64,000 bases of DNA from Rhodothermales bacterium (GTDB taxonomy: Bacteria; Bacteroidota; Rhodothermia; Rhodothermales; JANQRZ01): positions 45,785 through 109,784 of the forward strand of contig JBDUXZ010000013.1 of assembly GCA_039944855.1 (NCBI GenBank), given 5' to 3'. The notes under the pieces are model-generated. The model was not told the origin of the DNA and ran no database searches. It was given only the letters and a program-made list of their open reading frames with translations. Of the stretch, positions 1 to 9,724 are shown piece after piece. The translations under genes and the position numbers were made by a program. The first letter of the stretch is position 1, and each line of letters starts with the position of its first letter.

Positions 1-3000
1 GGCCGTCGCCGTGACCTGGTTCGAGAGGGTGTACGAGAGCTGCGGCTCGACGGAGGTCCGCGTCGTGACCTCGCCCTGCGGGTTGAGGAACGTCTCGCCG
101 ATCACGCCCGAGATCGACTGCTCGAGGTCGTCGCGGAGGGTGAAGCGGCGGGCGGTGTTGTTGGCGCGCGACACGATGAGGCTGAAGCGGAGGTTGTTGT
201 TGAGCCGGCGGCTGCTGAGGAAGGGGAGGGGGATGCGGAAGCCGGTTTTGTTGAAGCTCAGCCGGACCGAGACCTCCTCCGTCTGGAGCTGGTTCACCGA
301 GGGGATCGTCGGCGTAAGGGCGTAGCTCTCACTGGAGATGAAGTTGATGTCGGCCTGGATGCCGCCCTTGAACCCGAGGTTGACGCCGATGAGCGGCTGG
401 AACCGCTCGCTGACGCGGACGGAGTTCGCCTCCAGAAAAGGGGTATCCGAGAGGAAGGTCAACGAGCCGTCGGGGAGAGAGAGGGTCTCCTGGTTCTGTG
501 CGCCCTCGAGGGGGTTCGAGCGGAAGCCGACGTCGTACGTCGCCGAGTAGCCGTGGCGGAGCGTGGCCGACTGTGCGAGGGCGCGGATGATGGGCCAGTT
601 GGCGACGCCGGTGTAGGTGACGGTCCAGTTCGGGAGGGGGAAAGCCGTGAAGCCGCCGCGGCCGACGGAGCCAATCCCGGTGAGGAACGCGCTGCGGAAG
701 TCCTCGACGACGGCGTTGTCCGAGAGGAAGTCGCCGGGGATGACGTTATCGCTGGGGTCCGGGTCGGCGGCGAGGTTGCGGTCGTAGCGGTCGCGGTGGA
801 GCTGGAAGAAGTCGTCGTAGGAGCCGCCGAGGGCGAGGACCGTCGCGTTCCCGCGCCCGTTCTCCAGCACCGTCGGGTCGTCGAGGGTGGAGCGCGTGAA
901 GCTGAAGGTCTGCTGGTTGTCGAGCCCGAGGTCCCACGTGAGGTCCACGCGGAAGGCCTGGCTGAACTCCAGCGAGGTCCGCGCGCCGAACTGGTGGTTG
1001 TCGCGGAGGATGTCCTGCACTTCGAGCGTGCCGAGGATCTCGTCGCCGAAGTAGCGGTCGGCCTCAGTGCTCCCGAGGCGGCGGCTGAAACCGAGGCGGT
1101 ACCCGAGCGAGGGGCCGTCGCCCGTGAGCCCGTCGAGCAGGCTGTAGCCGGGGTTGAGCGCGCCCGACGAGGCGCCGCTGAACGAGCCGTTGTAGGTGAA
1201 CGTGAAATCGCGCGGCCCGGTGAGGGCGAGGAAACCACGGCGCAGGAGGTCGACCGGGTTCGGGATGGGGAGGGGCGGGTTGGGCCGGGCGAGCGTGTCG
1301 GCGGCCTGCTGCGCCGTCGAGAGGATCGTCCGGAGCTGTTCGAGGCGGGCTTCGGTGGGGGCGGACACCGCCGCGACCGAATCGCCGGCGGCTGCTTCGA
1401 CGGCGGCCTCGGCCTCGCGCAGGTTCTCCTCGGCCTCGGCGAGCCGCTCCTGCGCGGTGCGGTAGCGCTGGAGCTCCTGCTGGAACGCCTGCCGTCGCTG
1501 CTGCTTGGCCTGTTGCGCTTCGTCCTGTCCCTCTCGCAGCCGCCGGTACGGGCCGATCTTCCCGAACAGCTCGCCGAGCCGGAGGCTGAGCCCGCCCCGC
1601 ACCGCGCCCTGCGTTGCCACCGACGCGACGGTCGTGTCGCTCTCGGCGCGGTCGCGCGGGTCGAGGCCGGGGACCGGCGTGTAGCGCCACGAGAAGTTGC
1701 TGGAGTACGTCACCGGCTGGAGCCGGAACCAGCTCAGCGCCTCGATTCGCTCGATGGGGGACTGGATCGTGGCCGTGGTGCCCTGGTTGTAGTCGTCGGT
1801 GAGGATGCCGCGCTCGCCGGAGATCACGTCGCCGAGCACCTGTTGGACGGGGAGGATGTCGAGCTGCGCGTTCTGGTAGTTCGCGACGAGGGCGTTCACC
1901 GAATCGGGGTCCGTGATGCCGAAGCGGGTGAAGCCGGGGCCGACGAGGTTGCTGTCCGCGTCGATGGCGAAGACTTGCTCGAACGTGAGGCCGGGGTATT
2001 CCACGAAGAGGTCCACGTCGCTCCGGCTCTGGACGAGGGTCGAGACAAACTCGTCGGCGCCGGCGCTGTTGAGGCTCTGGCTGACGTCGGAGCGGTAGCC
2101 GAGGGCGAGGAACTGGAACGGGTTGTACTGGACCTCGACGTTGCGGCGGTGGCTGAACGCGTGCTGCTGGCGGATGGGGTAGACGAAGTCCGGCCGTGCC
2201 GCTTCGACGGCGGCCCGCACGGAGTCGACGGTGAGGCCGCGGCGGGCGCGGTCCTGGTTCTCGTTGACGGAGCGACTGGCGTCGGCCGAGAACCGGAAGC
2301 TCTGCGGGAGCACGTTGAGCCGGAGCCCGCCGAGGAGCCCGACGACGGGGGCGTCGCCGAGGAACCAGAACGGGCGGACCGTCTTGGGCCGGGGCACGGC
2401 GAGGCGGTACGAGAACGCCCCGCTCCACTGGTCCGTGTCGTTGAACTGCCGCGAGGGGCTGCGCTGCTGGCGGAGCGAGTTCGTGTACGTGAGGGCGACG
2501 CCGTCGAGCGTGTACTTCAGCCACGGCGAGCGCGAGCCGGTCTTCGAGATCGGCACGCGGATCACGCGCGAGAAGCTCGCCGTCTCGGCCGCCGCCTTCA
2601 CCTCGTCGATCTCGATCGCCTTCTCCTCGGGCGAGAGCCGGTCGTTCTCCTCGATCTGCGCGATCTCCTGCGCGACCGTGATGTCGCCACGGCTCGGCGA
2701 GAAGCGCGGCGTCGAGACGTCGCGCTGCACGGCGAGGTTGACGGGGATCCGCCAGCCGTAGCGCTCGGGGAGGAGCTTGTGCGCGTTCACGTTCGTCGTC
2801 ACGCTGTAGCCCCAGGAGTCGTCGAACGTCCGGTTGCCGAGCCCGCTGGCGAGGTCGCCGAAGCCGTCGGTCTGCTGGTTGTAGCGGGCGTTGATGTCGA
2901 GGAAGTCGGCGAGGCGGATCGTGGTGCGGGCGTAGCCGCTCCAGCCCTTCTCCTCGTCGAAGCCGCTCACGCGGAGCTCGTTGTACCACACCTCCACGTC

Positions 3001-6000
3001 GCGCGGCTGCCCGACGGCGTCGTCCCCGTTGCGCACGCCGAGGACGATGTTCGACACGTCTTTGATGGACGGGTTGCCCTTGATGCGGAGCCTCGCGCCG
3101 GGCGGCGCGAAGTCGAGCGGGATCGACTGCGCGACGTAGACGGAGTCGCGCGAGATGGGCGCGCCGACGCCGTCGGTGGCGAGGTCGCGCTCGAGCTTGA
3201 GCTTGTTGAGGGCGTCGAACTCGATGTTGATGGAGTTGAGGTCGAGGAACCGCGTGCCCTCGGGCGTGGCGACGGGCACGTTCGTCTGCCACAGGCTGTC
3301 GGAGCCGCTCGGGACGTCGCGGATGGAGGTGCCGGGCGGGAGCTCGTAGGGGTAGACCGGCTGCTCGATCTCGTAGTAGTCGCTGTCCTCGTTCGAGCCG
3401 AGGCGGACGAAGACGCGCATGGAGTCCTCGCGCTCGAAGCCCTCGCCGTGGACGAACATCCGGAGGTTGGAGTACTTCGTGAGGTCGAGCTGGCGCGTGT
3501 ACGGCTTGTAGATCGCGCGCTCCTGCCCCTCGCCGAGGCCCTCGACGCGGAAGACGAGGGCCTGCTCGCGCGACTGGATCGGCTGCGACGAGGCGGGGTC
3601 GCGCGTGAACGAGCGGACGGTCCCGTTCGGGATCTCGTACTGGTTCGGGTTCTCCTCGTTGTTGATCGTGGCGACGAACGACTGCGGCCGCCCGATTCCC
3701 TCCTCGGGCGCCGGCCCGATCACGGGCTCGTCCTCGCCCCGCACCTCCTCCGACTTCAGCCACTGGCTCCCGACGAGGTCGAGCGTGGCGAAGCGGAGCG
3801 TGGCGGGCCCGCTGTGCCCGTCGGTCCATACGCGGATCGTCTCGATCAGGCTGAAGTCCTCGATCCCGCCCACCGCCTCTTTCTGATCGGTGCGGACGGG
3901 GATCCGGATGAGGTACCAGTCCCGCGCCCCCTGGATGTTGGGGTTGTCGATCGTCGTGACGTAGAACGGGTTGCAGCCGACGGTCTGCCCCTCGGGGCAG
4001 GGCCGCGCGAGGAGCGCCGTGTCGAGCGGGATCTCGTAGCGGAAGAACCGCTCTGCCCGATCGGGGGAGAGGTTGAGGTTGATGTCCTCGGAGTCGGGGA
4101 AGCGGGAGTTGCCGGGCACGCCGCTCTGGGCGATCTGGCGCTGGGCTTCGAGGGAGTTGAGCTCGGTGCCGGTGAAGAACTGGCTGAAGCGCTCCTGGAG
4201 GGTAGCGCCGCCGGGCCAGAGCGTGCCGTTGTTGAAGTAGACGTCGTCCTGGAACGAGCGGAAGTCGTCGCCGGAGGGGTCGAGCTCGGCGAGGGCGAGG
4301 ACGGGACTGCCAGCTGCGGGGCTGGCGCGGAGGCTGTCGAGGAACGGAGCGAACTGCTCGGCCTCGGTGGGGACGCCTTGATCGCTGTACGGGGTGCCGT
4401 TGGCGGCGGCAGCGGCGGCAGCGACTTGGCCGGGGAGCCCGTCGAGCCCGAGGTCCTCGGTGCGCTGCGTCTCGTCGTTGATGTTGACGATGCCGTCCGG
4501 CGTACCGCCGGCGTACCGCCCGTAGGCATCCGCGTTTCTGCTCCCGAGCAGGCCGTCCTCCCCGTTGGAGTTCTGGTTCGGGATGATGTCCTCGCTCGTC
4601 TGCCCGAGCTCGACGTAGAGGCGGGCGTTGGGGTCGATCCGCTGCGAGCCGTCGCGGCCGCCGAAAGGCGAGAAGATGAACTCGACGAACTCGATGTTGT
4701 TACGCGCATCGAAGTCCGTATAGCCCTCGGGGAGCCGTTGCGCCATGCCTCCCCACACCTCTTCCGGCCGCTCGGCGAAGGCGCTGCCGAGGGCAGCGTT
4801 GAAGTTGTAGGGCCCGCGCCGCGTCGGGTCGAAGTAGACGTCGAACGTGGTGAGCGTCGGCGGCGTGCCGGGCTCGAGCTCGCGCTCGGGGAAGACCTCG
4901 TTGATGAGGACGCGCGAGGTCGCGGGGTTGCCGGCGAGGGGGCGGATGGCGTCGCTCTCGTAGGTCGCCGTGAGGACGGAGTACCACGAGAAGAGGCCAC
5001 GCCAGTTGGTGCGGAGGAGGCGTGAGGTGATGGCGTCCTCGCCGGGGAGCTCGGAGAGGTACGTCCGGGCGTCGTCGGGCCCGGCGCCGGGCGAGGTGAG
5101 CGTGCCTTCGGGCGCGGAGGCGGTGAGCCACGCGCCCGGCTGGAGCAGGCTGAAGCTGTTCTCGGTCCCCTCGAAGTCGTCGATGTACGAGATGCCGTCG
5201 AGCTCGTCGTCCTTGAAGTCGCGGCCGAGCTCGCGGAGGTCGTCCTGCGACTGCTCGAAGGCGAAGGTCTCGGGGTGGCCGGGGTTGAGCTGGGCGAACT
5301 CGCCCTTGAACTCGAACGCGCTCGGCGCCCGCGTCTGGACGAGGGGGAGGGCGTCGACGAGCCGCGTCATCCAGCGCGGCTCGGCGGCGTAGCGGACGTC
5401 GACACCCCAGATCGAGTTGGCGATCGGCTCCTCGCCGAGCCGGTACTTGTCGATGAGGGGCTTCTCGGAGAGCTGCATCCACGTCGCGCCGATGGCGAAG
5501 CGGTCGTTGAACTCGTAGTCGGCGCGGATGCCGAGGAGGGTCTTCTTCTGGATCGCGACGAACTGGTTGCGCTCGAACGAGATGCGCACGTCGCGGCCGG
5601 GCACGAGGTAGGCCGGGTTCGTGATCGTGACGGTCCCGGTGGCGTAGTCGACGGCGTAGTCGGCGCCCTCGGTCAGCTCGATGTTCCCGCTGCGGACCTG
5701 CACCGAGTTCTCGACGACGGCGAAGCCGAGCTCGTAGAACTCCTGCACGGACCCGCGGAACTCGCCCGTGATGTTGTAGACGTTCTTGTCCGTCTCGCGC
5801 GCGGCGACTTCGGGCTTGGCGTTGTAGAGCGTCGTGAAGACGTAGCGGTCGATGGCCTCCTCCTGCGTGAGGCTCTGGAAGCTCACGCTCGTCGGCTGCC
5901 CGTCCCGGTCCTCGTCGAAGCTCCGCTCGAGCACGCGGCGGAGGTGCTCGCCGAAGGGCTGGCGGTAGGGGAAGATGACGCGGCCGTTGCCGGGGTCGAC

Positions 6001-8187
6001 GGTGTAGTTGATGAGGAAGTCGAAGAGGTCGTCGGGCGTGCGGTTGTTGTCCTGGTCGACGCGGTCGAGCCCGAGCGTGCGGAGGAGCGTCTGCTGCTGG
6101 CCGACGTCGACGCCGGGGAGCGTGCGCTGCGCCGTCTGGCCGCCGGCGGCGTAGAGGACCTGGAGGTCGAAGTCCGTCGCGTTGAACGACGAGCCGCCGA
6201 CGCGGTAGACGTTGCGCATCGTGAGGTCCCACGTGGCGTTGTCCGGGAGCGGGTTCGGCCCGCGCAGCAGCTTGAGGATGATGGGGGGAGCGTCGGACCC
6301 GCTCCCGCTGCCCTGCCCGAAGTCGCCGATCTCGACGATCGTCCCGTCGGCGCGCTTGTAGCGGTAGGCGACGGCGATCGCCTCGTTGTTGTTGAGCGAG
6401 CGCTTGAGCGAGAGCGAGCCGAGGCGGGGGTCCCACGTGTAGTCCTGCCCGTTGCGGAGGAGGCGGTACGCCGACTCGAAGAAGTCGTCGTTGTCCAGCC
6501 CGAACCGGTCGGCGACGTCGATGCCCCGCTCCTCCGGGGGCAGGCGCAGGAGGGCGAGGTCGGACTCTTGGTATTGGTCGAAGGCCGGGTCGGGCAGCTC
6601 CGGGTCGTCGCCGACGGCAGCGAGGTAGGCCTCGCCGCCCTCAAGCACGGCCGGGGGCTCGCCGAGGTCGGCGAGGGCGAGGGCGCGGATGGTGGCGTCG
6701 TCGGAGCCGGTGTTGTTGATGTTCGACTGCTCGAAGAGGTAGACCTCGAGCTGGCCTTCGAGGATCTCGCTGAAGTCGGGGCCGAGGACGATGTTCGGGG
6801 GGGCGGCGTGGGCGGCGTCCCAGCGGTTGTGGAAGTAGTAGCCGAGGTAGAAGTTGGCGTTCGCCTCGTACTCCGTCGGCCGCTTCGAGAACGTCGTCGT
6901 CTGGCTCCCCCCCTCGATCACGAGCTCGTCGCTCTCGGCGTCCTGCTGGCTCGCCACGACGGTCACGCCGAGGCCGCCGACCTGGAGCCGGCTCTTGATC
7001 CCGAAGAGCCGCTGCCCGCCGCGGACGAGCTCGCTCGGCGTCTGAAGGAACACGTTCCCGGCCTCGACGCTCTGCAGGATCTCGTCCTCGTACCCCGTGT
7101 ACGTCAGCTTGACCTGGTTCTGGAAGTCGAAGTCGTTCTGCGTGTCGTAGTTGACGTTGATCTGGAGCTTGTCGCCGATCGTGCCCGTGATGCCGAGGCC
7201 GAGCTCCTGCCCGAAGTCGGGGTCGACGCGCCCGCCCTGGCCGGTGGCGGCCTCCTGCTGCTCGTTCTGCCGGTAGGCGAAGCCGACGTCCACGTTCGCC
7301 TGCCCGTTGACGCGGAGGTCCACCTCGTTGGAGCCGAAGATGCCGGCGAACGCGCTGTTCCGCCCGCCGGGCACTTCGATGTTGAGGAGGCCGAGCCCAG
7401 CTCCGCCGCGCTGCTGCTGCCGCGAGCGCGTGGCGACGAGCTCACGGTAGTTCGTCTCCAGCCCAGCGCGGAGGCGCTGCTCGCGGTACGCCCCGAGCCC
7501 GAGCTGGACCGGCACGCGCACGTCGCCCTCGCCGACGCGCTCGGTGATGGTGTAGGCGGCCTCCGTCGAGTCGAGCTCGACGCGGCGCTGCCAGTAGGTG
7601 CCGAGCGGGAGGCCGAGCGGCGCGCGGCGGCGTGGCGCGAGGGCCGCGTTGTAGCGGTCGCGGCGGAAGGGGGGGAGCAGGCGCGCCGCGCGTCCCGTGT
7701 CCGGCAACACCTCCGTCGTGTCGGTGAGTGCCGCGAGGGAATCGGCGTCGAGCGTGTCGGCGGCGAAGCCGAGCGGGTCAGCGTCCAGCGAGTCGGCCTC
7801 GAAGCCGAGCGGGTCGGGGCCGAGACGGTCGCCGTCGAGCGAGTCGGCATCCAGCGAATCGGCGTCGAGCGTGTCTGCGTCTGCGGTGAACCACAGCGAG
7901 TCGAGGCCGAATGGATCGAAACCCAGCGAATCGGCTGCGAGCGAGTCGACCGCGAGGGAGTCCGTCGTGTCACGGGCGGCGGTAAAGCCGAAGCGTCCGC
8001 GCGGTCCGGGGTAGAGGCTGACGGGACCGGTTAGCGCCGCGCGGCGGATGAGGGCCTCACGGTCCGCTCCGGCCGCAGCGTCGGTCACGTCGAGGGAGAC
8101 GAGCATCCCCAGACAAGCCAGCACCACGCCACCGACGAGGGTCAGCAGCAGAGCACGGCCCTCCGGCAGGCGGGTCGAACGGGGCAT
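1..8187 (-). CDS. sprA: Cell-surface protein SprA, type 9 secretion translocon (3' end beyond window)
   Basis: Reading leftward from ATG at 8187 there is one uninterrupted frame of 2729 codons running off the left edge, so the N-terminus is complete and the C-terminus missing. Residues about 10-30 are a hydrophobic export segment (ALLLTLVGGVVLACLGMLVS). Residues 75-152 are a low-complexity D-S-L/D-T-L/D-P-L-G-F string. After that the SprA pattern is clear: LPLGTYWQRR, then FGSNEVDLRVNGQANVDVGF near residue 275, NVNYDTQNDFDFQN, EDEILQSVEAGNV and LFGIKSRLQVGG. Known SprA proteins form the huge outer-membrane barrel through which T9SS cargo leaves the cell and are needed for gliding in flavobacteria. 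The length already visible fits this family (usually over 2300 aa). No stop or frameshift was seen. Identification is firm; the D-S-L string looks lineage-specific. Confidence 0.93.
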   Translation of the reverse strand, partial: MPRSTRLPEGRALLLTLVGGVVLACLGMLVSLDVTDAAAGADREALIRRAALTGPVSLYPGPRGRFGFTAARDTTDSLAVDSLAADSLGFDPFGLDSLWFTADADTLDADSLDADSLDGDRLGPDPLGFEADSLDADPLGFAADTLDADSLAALTDTTEVLPDTGRAARLLPPFRRDRYNAALAPRRRAPLGLPLGTYWQRRVELDSTEAAYTITERVGEGDVRVPVQLGLGAYREQRLRAGLETNYRELVATRSRQQQRGGAGLGLLNIEVPGGRNSAFAGIFGSNEVDLRVNGQANVDVGFAYRQNEQQEAATGQGGRVDPDFGQELGLGITGTIGDKLQINVNYDTQNDFDFQNQVKLTYTGYEDEILQSVEAGNVFLQTPSELVRGGQRLFGIKSRLQVGGLGVTVVASQQDAESDELVIEGGSQTTTFSKRPTEYEANANFYLGYYFHNRWDAAHAAPPNIVLGPDFSEILEGQLEVYLFEQSNINNTGSDDATIRALALADLGEPPAVLEGGEAYLAAVGDDPELPDPAFDQYQESDLALLRLPPEERGIDVADRFGLDNDDFFESAYRLLRNGQDYTWDPRLGSLSLKRSLNNNEAIAVAYRYKRADGTIVEIGDFGQGSGSGSDAPPIILKLLRGPNPLPDNATWDLTMRNVYRVGGSSFNATDFDLQVLYAAGGQTAQRTLPGVDVGQQQTLLRTLGLDRVDQDNNRTPDDLFDFLINYTVDPGNGRVIFPYRQPFGEHLRRVLERSFDEDRDGQPTSVSFQSLTQEEAIDRYVFTTLYNAKPEVAARETDKNVYNITGEFRGSVQEFYELGFAVVENSVQVRSGNIELTEGADYAVDYATGTVTITNPAYLVPGRDVRISFERNQFVAIQKKTLLGIRADYEFNDRFAIGATWMQLSEKPLIDKYRLGEEPIANSIWGVDVRYAAEPRWMTRLVDALPLVQTRAPSAFEFKGEFAQLNPGHPETFAFEQSQDDLRELGRDFKDDELDGISYIDDFEGTENSFSLLQPGAWLTASAPEGTLTSPGAGPDDARTYLSELPGEDAITSRLLRTNWRGLFSWYSVLTATYESDAIRPLAGNPATSRVLINEVFPERELEPGTPPTLTTFDVYFDPTRRGPYNFNAALGSAFAERPEEVWGGMAQRLPEGYTDFDARNNIEFVEFIFSPFGGRDGSQRIDPNARLYVELGQTSEDIIPNQNSNGEDGLLGSRNADAYGRYAGGTPDGIVNINDETQRTEDLGLDGLPGQVAAAAAAANGTPYSDQGVPTEAEQFAPFLDSLRASPAAGSPVLALAELDPSGDDFRSFQDDVYFNNGTLWPGGATLQERFSQFFTGTELNSLEAQRQIAQSGVPGNSRFPDSEDINLNLSPDRAERFFRYEIPLDTALLARPCPEGQTVGCNPFYVTTIDNPNIQGARDWYLIRIPVRTDQKEAVGGIEDFSLIETIRVWTDGHSGPATLRFATLDLVGSQWLKSEEVRGEDEPVIGPAPEEGIGRPQSFVATINNEENPNQYEIPNGTVRSFTRDPASSQPIQSREQALVFRVEGLGEGQERAIYKPYTRQLDLTKYSNLRMFVHGEGFEREDSMRVFVRLGSNEDSDYYEIEQPVYPYELPPGTSIRDVPSGSDSLWQTNVPVATPEGTRFLDLNSINIEFDALNKLKLERDLATDGVGAPISRDSVYVAQSIPLDFAPPGARLRIKGNPSIKDVSNIVLGVRNGDDAVGQPRDVEVWYNELRVSGFDEEKGWSGYARTTIRLADFLDINARYNQQTDGFGDLASGLGNRTFDDSWGYSVTTNVNAHKLLPERYGWRIPVNLAVQRDVSTPRFSPSRGDITVAQEIAQIEENDRLSPEEKAIEIDEVKAAAETASFSRVIRVPISKTGSRSPWLKYTLDGVALTYTNSLRQQRSPSRQFNDTDQWSGAFSYRLAVPRPKTVRPFWFLGDAPVVGLLGGLRLNVLPQSFRFSADASRSVNENQDRARRGLTVDSVRAAVEAARPDFVYPIRQQHAFSHRRNVEVQYNPFQFLALGYRSDVSQSLNSAGADEFVSTLVQSRSDVDLFVEYPGLTFEQVFAIDADSNLVGPGFTRFGITDPDSVNALVANYQNAQLDILPVQQVLGDVISGERGILTDDYNQGTTATIQSPIERIEALSWFRLQPVTYSSNFSWRYTPVPGLDPRDRAESDTTVASVATQGAVRGGLSLRLGELFGKIGPYRRLREGQDEAQQAKQQRRQAFQQELQRYRTAQERLAEAEENLREAEAAVEAAAGDSVAAVSAPTEARLEQLRTILSTAQQAADTLARPNPPLPIPNPVDLLRRGFLALTGPRDFTFTYNGSFSGASSGALNPGYSLLDGLTGDGPSLGYRLGFSRRLGSTEADRYFGDEILGTLEVQDILRDNHQFGARTSLEFSQAFRVDLTWDLGLDNQQTFSFTRSTLDDPTVLENGRGNATVLALGGSYDDFFQLHRDRYDRNLAADPDPSDNVIPGDFLSDNAVVEDFRSAFLTGIGSVGRGGFTAFPLPNWTVTYTGVANWPIIRALAQSATLRHGYSATYDVGFRSNPLEGAQNQETLSLPDGSLTFLSDTPFLEANSVRVSERFQPLIGVNLGFKGGIQADINFISSESYALTPTIPSVNQLQTEEVSVRLSFNKTGFRIPLPFLSSRRLNNNLRFSLIVSRANNTARRFTLRDDLEQSISGVIGETFLNPQGEVTTRTSVEPQLSYTLSNQVTATA
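7732..7965 (-). repeat. Degenerate D-S-L coding repeat in sprA
   Basis: About 78 codons near the N-terminus of SprA (residues about 75-152) are built from short units such as DSLAA, DSLDA, DTLDA and DPLGF, each encoded by similar DNA (GACTCGCTCGAC-like units). It sits between the export segment and the first conserved SprA motif, so it is probably a disordered periplasmic linker. Unit number could vary between strains. Confidence 0.75.
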
Positions 8188-8534
8188 ACGCACGCGCAGG
8201 TTCTAGCAGGCAACGAGCGCCCCGGACCGAGGGGTCGGCGCGGGGCGGGAACGTCGGGAATCGGGGAGTAGCAGATGCGCGTCTAAGCGTACACGGTGCG
8301 TGGTCGGGGAGGGACGGCGGGCGGGCGGGTTAGCGAATCCGACGCCGGGGCGGAAAGTAATGCTGTTGCGCGCTGACTTCAAGGGTAAGAACGGCGCCCA
8401 TTTCCGTCGCTCGCCGTCGGCTGGTACCTTGTCCGCCTTCGGAACGTGTCGTTCGGCGTCGTTCGTACGCCGACGTTCGCCGAAGCGAAGTAACGTCCCC
8501 CCGCGCCTTTTCTTTACTCCGACGTGTCGCCGCC
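8188..8534. other. Intergenic region between divergent sprA and the lipoprotein gene
   Basis: These 347 bases carry no credible gene. They should hold the promoters of both divergent genes. A possible Bacteroidota -7-like word TACCTTGT lies at 8425-8432 on the plus strand, about 100 bases before the lipoprotein start. A small hairpin (TCGGCGT 8453-8459 with ACGCCGA 8467-8473) lies just after it. Nothing else stands out. Confidence 0.4.
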
Positions 8535-9002
8535 ATGCGTGCCCTCTTGTCCACTCCGCTGCTCGGGTTCTGCCTCTTCCTCGCCGCCTGCGCGGCGCCC
8601 GTCGCCACGCCCGACGCGCCGCCGCCGCCGGACGCTGCCGCGGCCATCCGCGCCGTGCTCGACGCGCAAGTCGCAGCGTGGAACGAAGGCTCCGTGCGTG
8701 GCTTCATGGACGGCTACGCCCGGACGGACTCGCTCCGGTTCGCCTCCGGCGGGAATGTCCGCACCGGCTGGCAGGCCACGCTCGAAGGCTACGAGCGCGG
8801 TTATCCCGACGGCGCTGCGATGGGCACGCTCCGCTTCGACAGCCTCGACGTGCAGGTTCTCTCGCCGAGCTGGGCCGTCGTGTTCGGCCGTTGGCGGCTC
8901 GACCGAGCCGAGGACACGCCGAACGGCCTCTTCACCCTCCTCTTCGAACGCCGCCCCGAAGGCTGGCGGATCGTCCACGACCATACCTCCTCCAGCGAGT
9001 GA
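8535..9002 (+). CDS. NTF2-like (DUF4440/SnoaL-type) lipoprotein
   Basis: A 155-aa protein. The N-terminus is a lipoprotein signal ending in a lipobox LAAC (Cys19), followed by a Pro/Ala-rich tether and then an alpha+beta fold of the NTF2 superfamily. Helical AIRAVLDAQVAAWNEGSVRGFMDGY opens it, and the late strands include WAVVFGRWRL and FTLLFERRPEGWRIVHDH, the typical end of DUF4440 domains. Such domains bind small ligands or act as SnoaL-like isomerases, but the substrate cannot be told here. It is probably anchored in a membrane facing the periplasm. It lies 28 bases before the SDR gene on the same strand, so the two may be co-transcribed. Confidence 0.75.
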   Translation: MRALLSTPLLGFCLFLAACAAPVATPDAPPPPDAAAAIRAVLDAQVAAWNEGSVRGFMDGYARTDSLRFASGGNVRTGWQATLEGYERGYPDGAAMGTLRFDSLDVQVLSPSWAVVFGRWRLDRAEDTPNGLFTLLFERRPEGWRIVHDHTSSSE

Positions 9003-9030
9003 TTCAATCAGCGAGTCACCCCATCAGCGA

Positions 9031-9708
9031 ATGAAAACGGATCTCACCGGCAAGACCATCGTGCTCACCGGCGCCTTCGGCCGCCTCGGGCGCATCCTCA
9101 CCCGTCGCCTCCTCGCCGACGGCGCGACCGTGGCCGGCCTCGACGCCCGCGCCGCCGACCCCGTCGTGGCGTCGGACCGGCTCCACCTCTTCAAAGCGGA
9201 CCTCGCCGACGAAGCTTCGGTGGCGGAGGCGTTCGCGGAGGTGGAGCGGACCGTGGGCGCGGCGGCCGGGCTCGTGCACACCGTCGGGATGTGGAGCGGG
9301 AAGCCGTTCGCCGAGACCTCGCTGGAGGCGTGGGAGACGATGATGCGCGTGAACCTGACCTCGGCGTTCCTCTGCTTCCGCGCCGCCGTGCGGCAGATGC
9401 AGGCGGGCGGCACCGGGCGGCTCGTCGCGATCGCGTCGAAGCAGGGCGCGGACCGGGGCGTGGCGGAGCAGGCGGCGTACTCGGCGTCGAAGGCGGGCGT
9501 CGTCCGGCTCGTCGAGGCCGTGGCGGCGGAGTACGTGGGGACGGGCATCACGGCCGCGGCCGTCGCGCCCTCCACGATCCTCTTCGAAGGCGGCGGCGAC
9601 GGCGTCCCGGCGGAACAGGTCGCGGCGCTCTGCGCCTACCTCTGCACCGACGAAGGCGCGGCGCACAACGGCTCGGTCCTGCGCACCTTCGGCAGCGCGG
9701 TGGGGTAA
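9031..9708 (+). CDS. Short-chain dehydrogenase/reductase (SDR) family protein
   Basis: A 225-aa cytoplasmic oxidoreductase of classical SDR size, a little short. The Rossmann dinucleotide motif is TGAFGRLG (residues 14-21, a variant of TGxxxGxG), the catalytic pair is YSASK with an upstream Ser in IASKQG, and NLTSAF fits the NxxS/T helix position. The start chosen is MKTDLTGKTIVLTG, where the domain begins; the same frame is open upstream but that stretch overlaps the lipoprotein gene. The cofactor is NAD(P)H and the substrate is unknown. The closest annotated relatives are likely generic SDRs. It converges with the saccharopine dehydrogenase-like gene 16 bases away. Confidence 0.85.
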   Translation: MKTDLTGKTIVLTGAFGRLGRILTRRLLADGATVAGLDARAADPVVASDRLHLFKADLADEASVAEAFAEVERTVGAAAGLVHTVGMWSGKPFAETSLEAWETMMRVNLTSAFLCFRAAVRQMQAGGTGRLVAIASKQGADRGVAEQAAYSASKAGVVRLVEAVAAEYVGTGITAAAVAPSTILFEGGGDGVPAEQVAALCAYLCTDEGAAHNGSVLRTFGSAVG

Positions 9709-9724
9709 CGCGGGGCCGAGGGAG

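Noticed and set aside
553..5025. Open plus-strand frame of 1490 codons opposite sprA
   Set aside because: Its composition (Val/Glu/Asp/Arg/Leu-rich, no family motifs) is that of the antisense of a GC-rich gene. The minus-strand frame in this region has clear SprA motifs and normal amino-acid usage.
5275..8034. Open plus-strand frame of 919 codons, ending with repetitive ERVG-type residues
   Set aside because: Antisense shadow of the SprA N-terminal half; the repetition at its end mirrors the D-S-L coding repeat.
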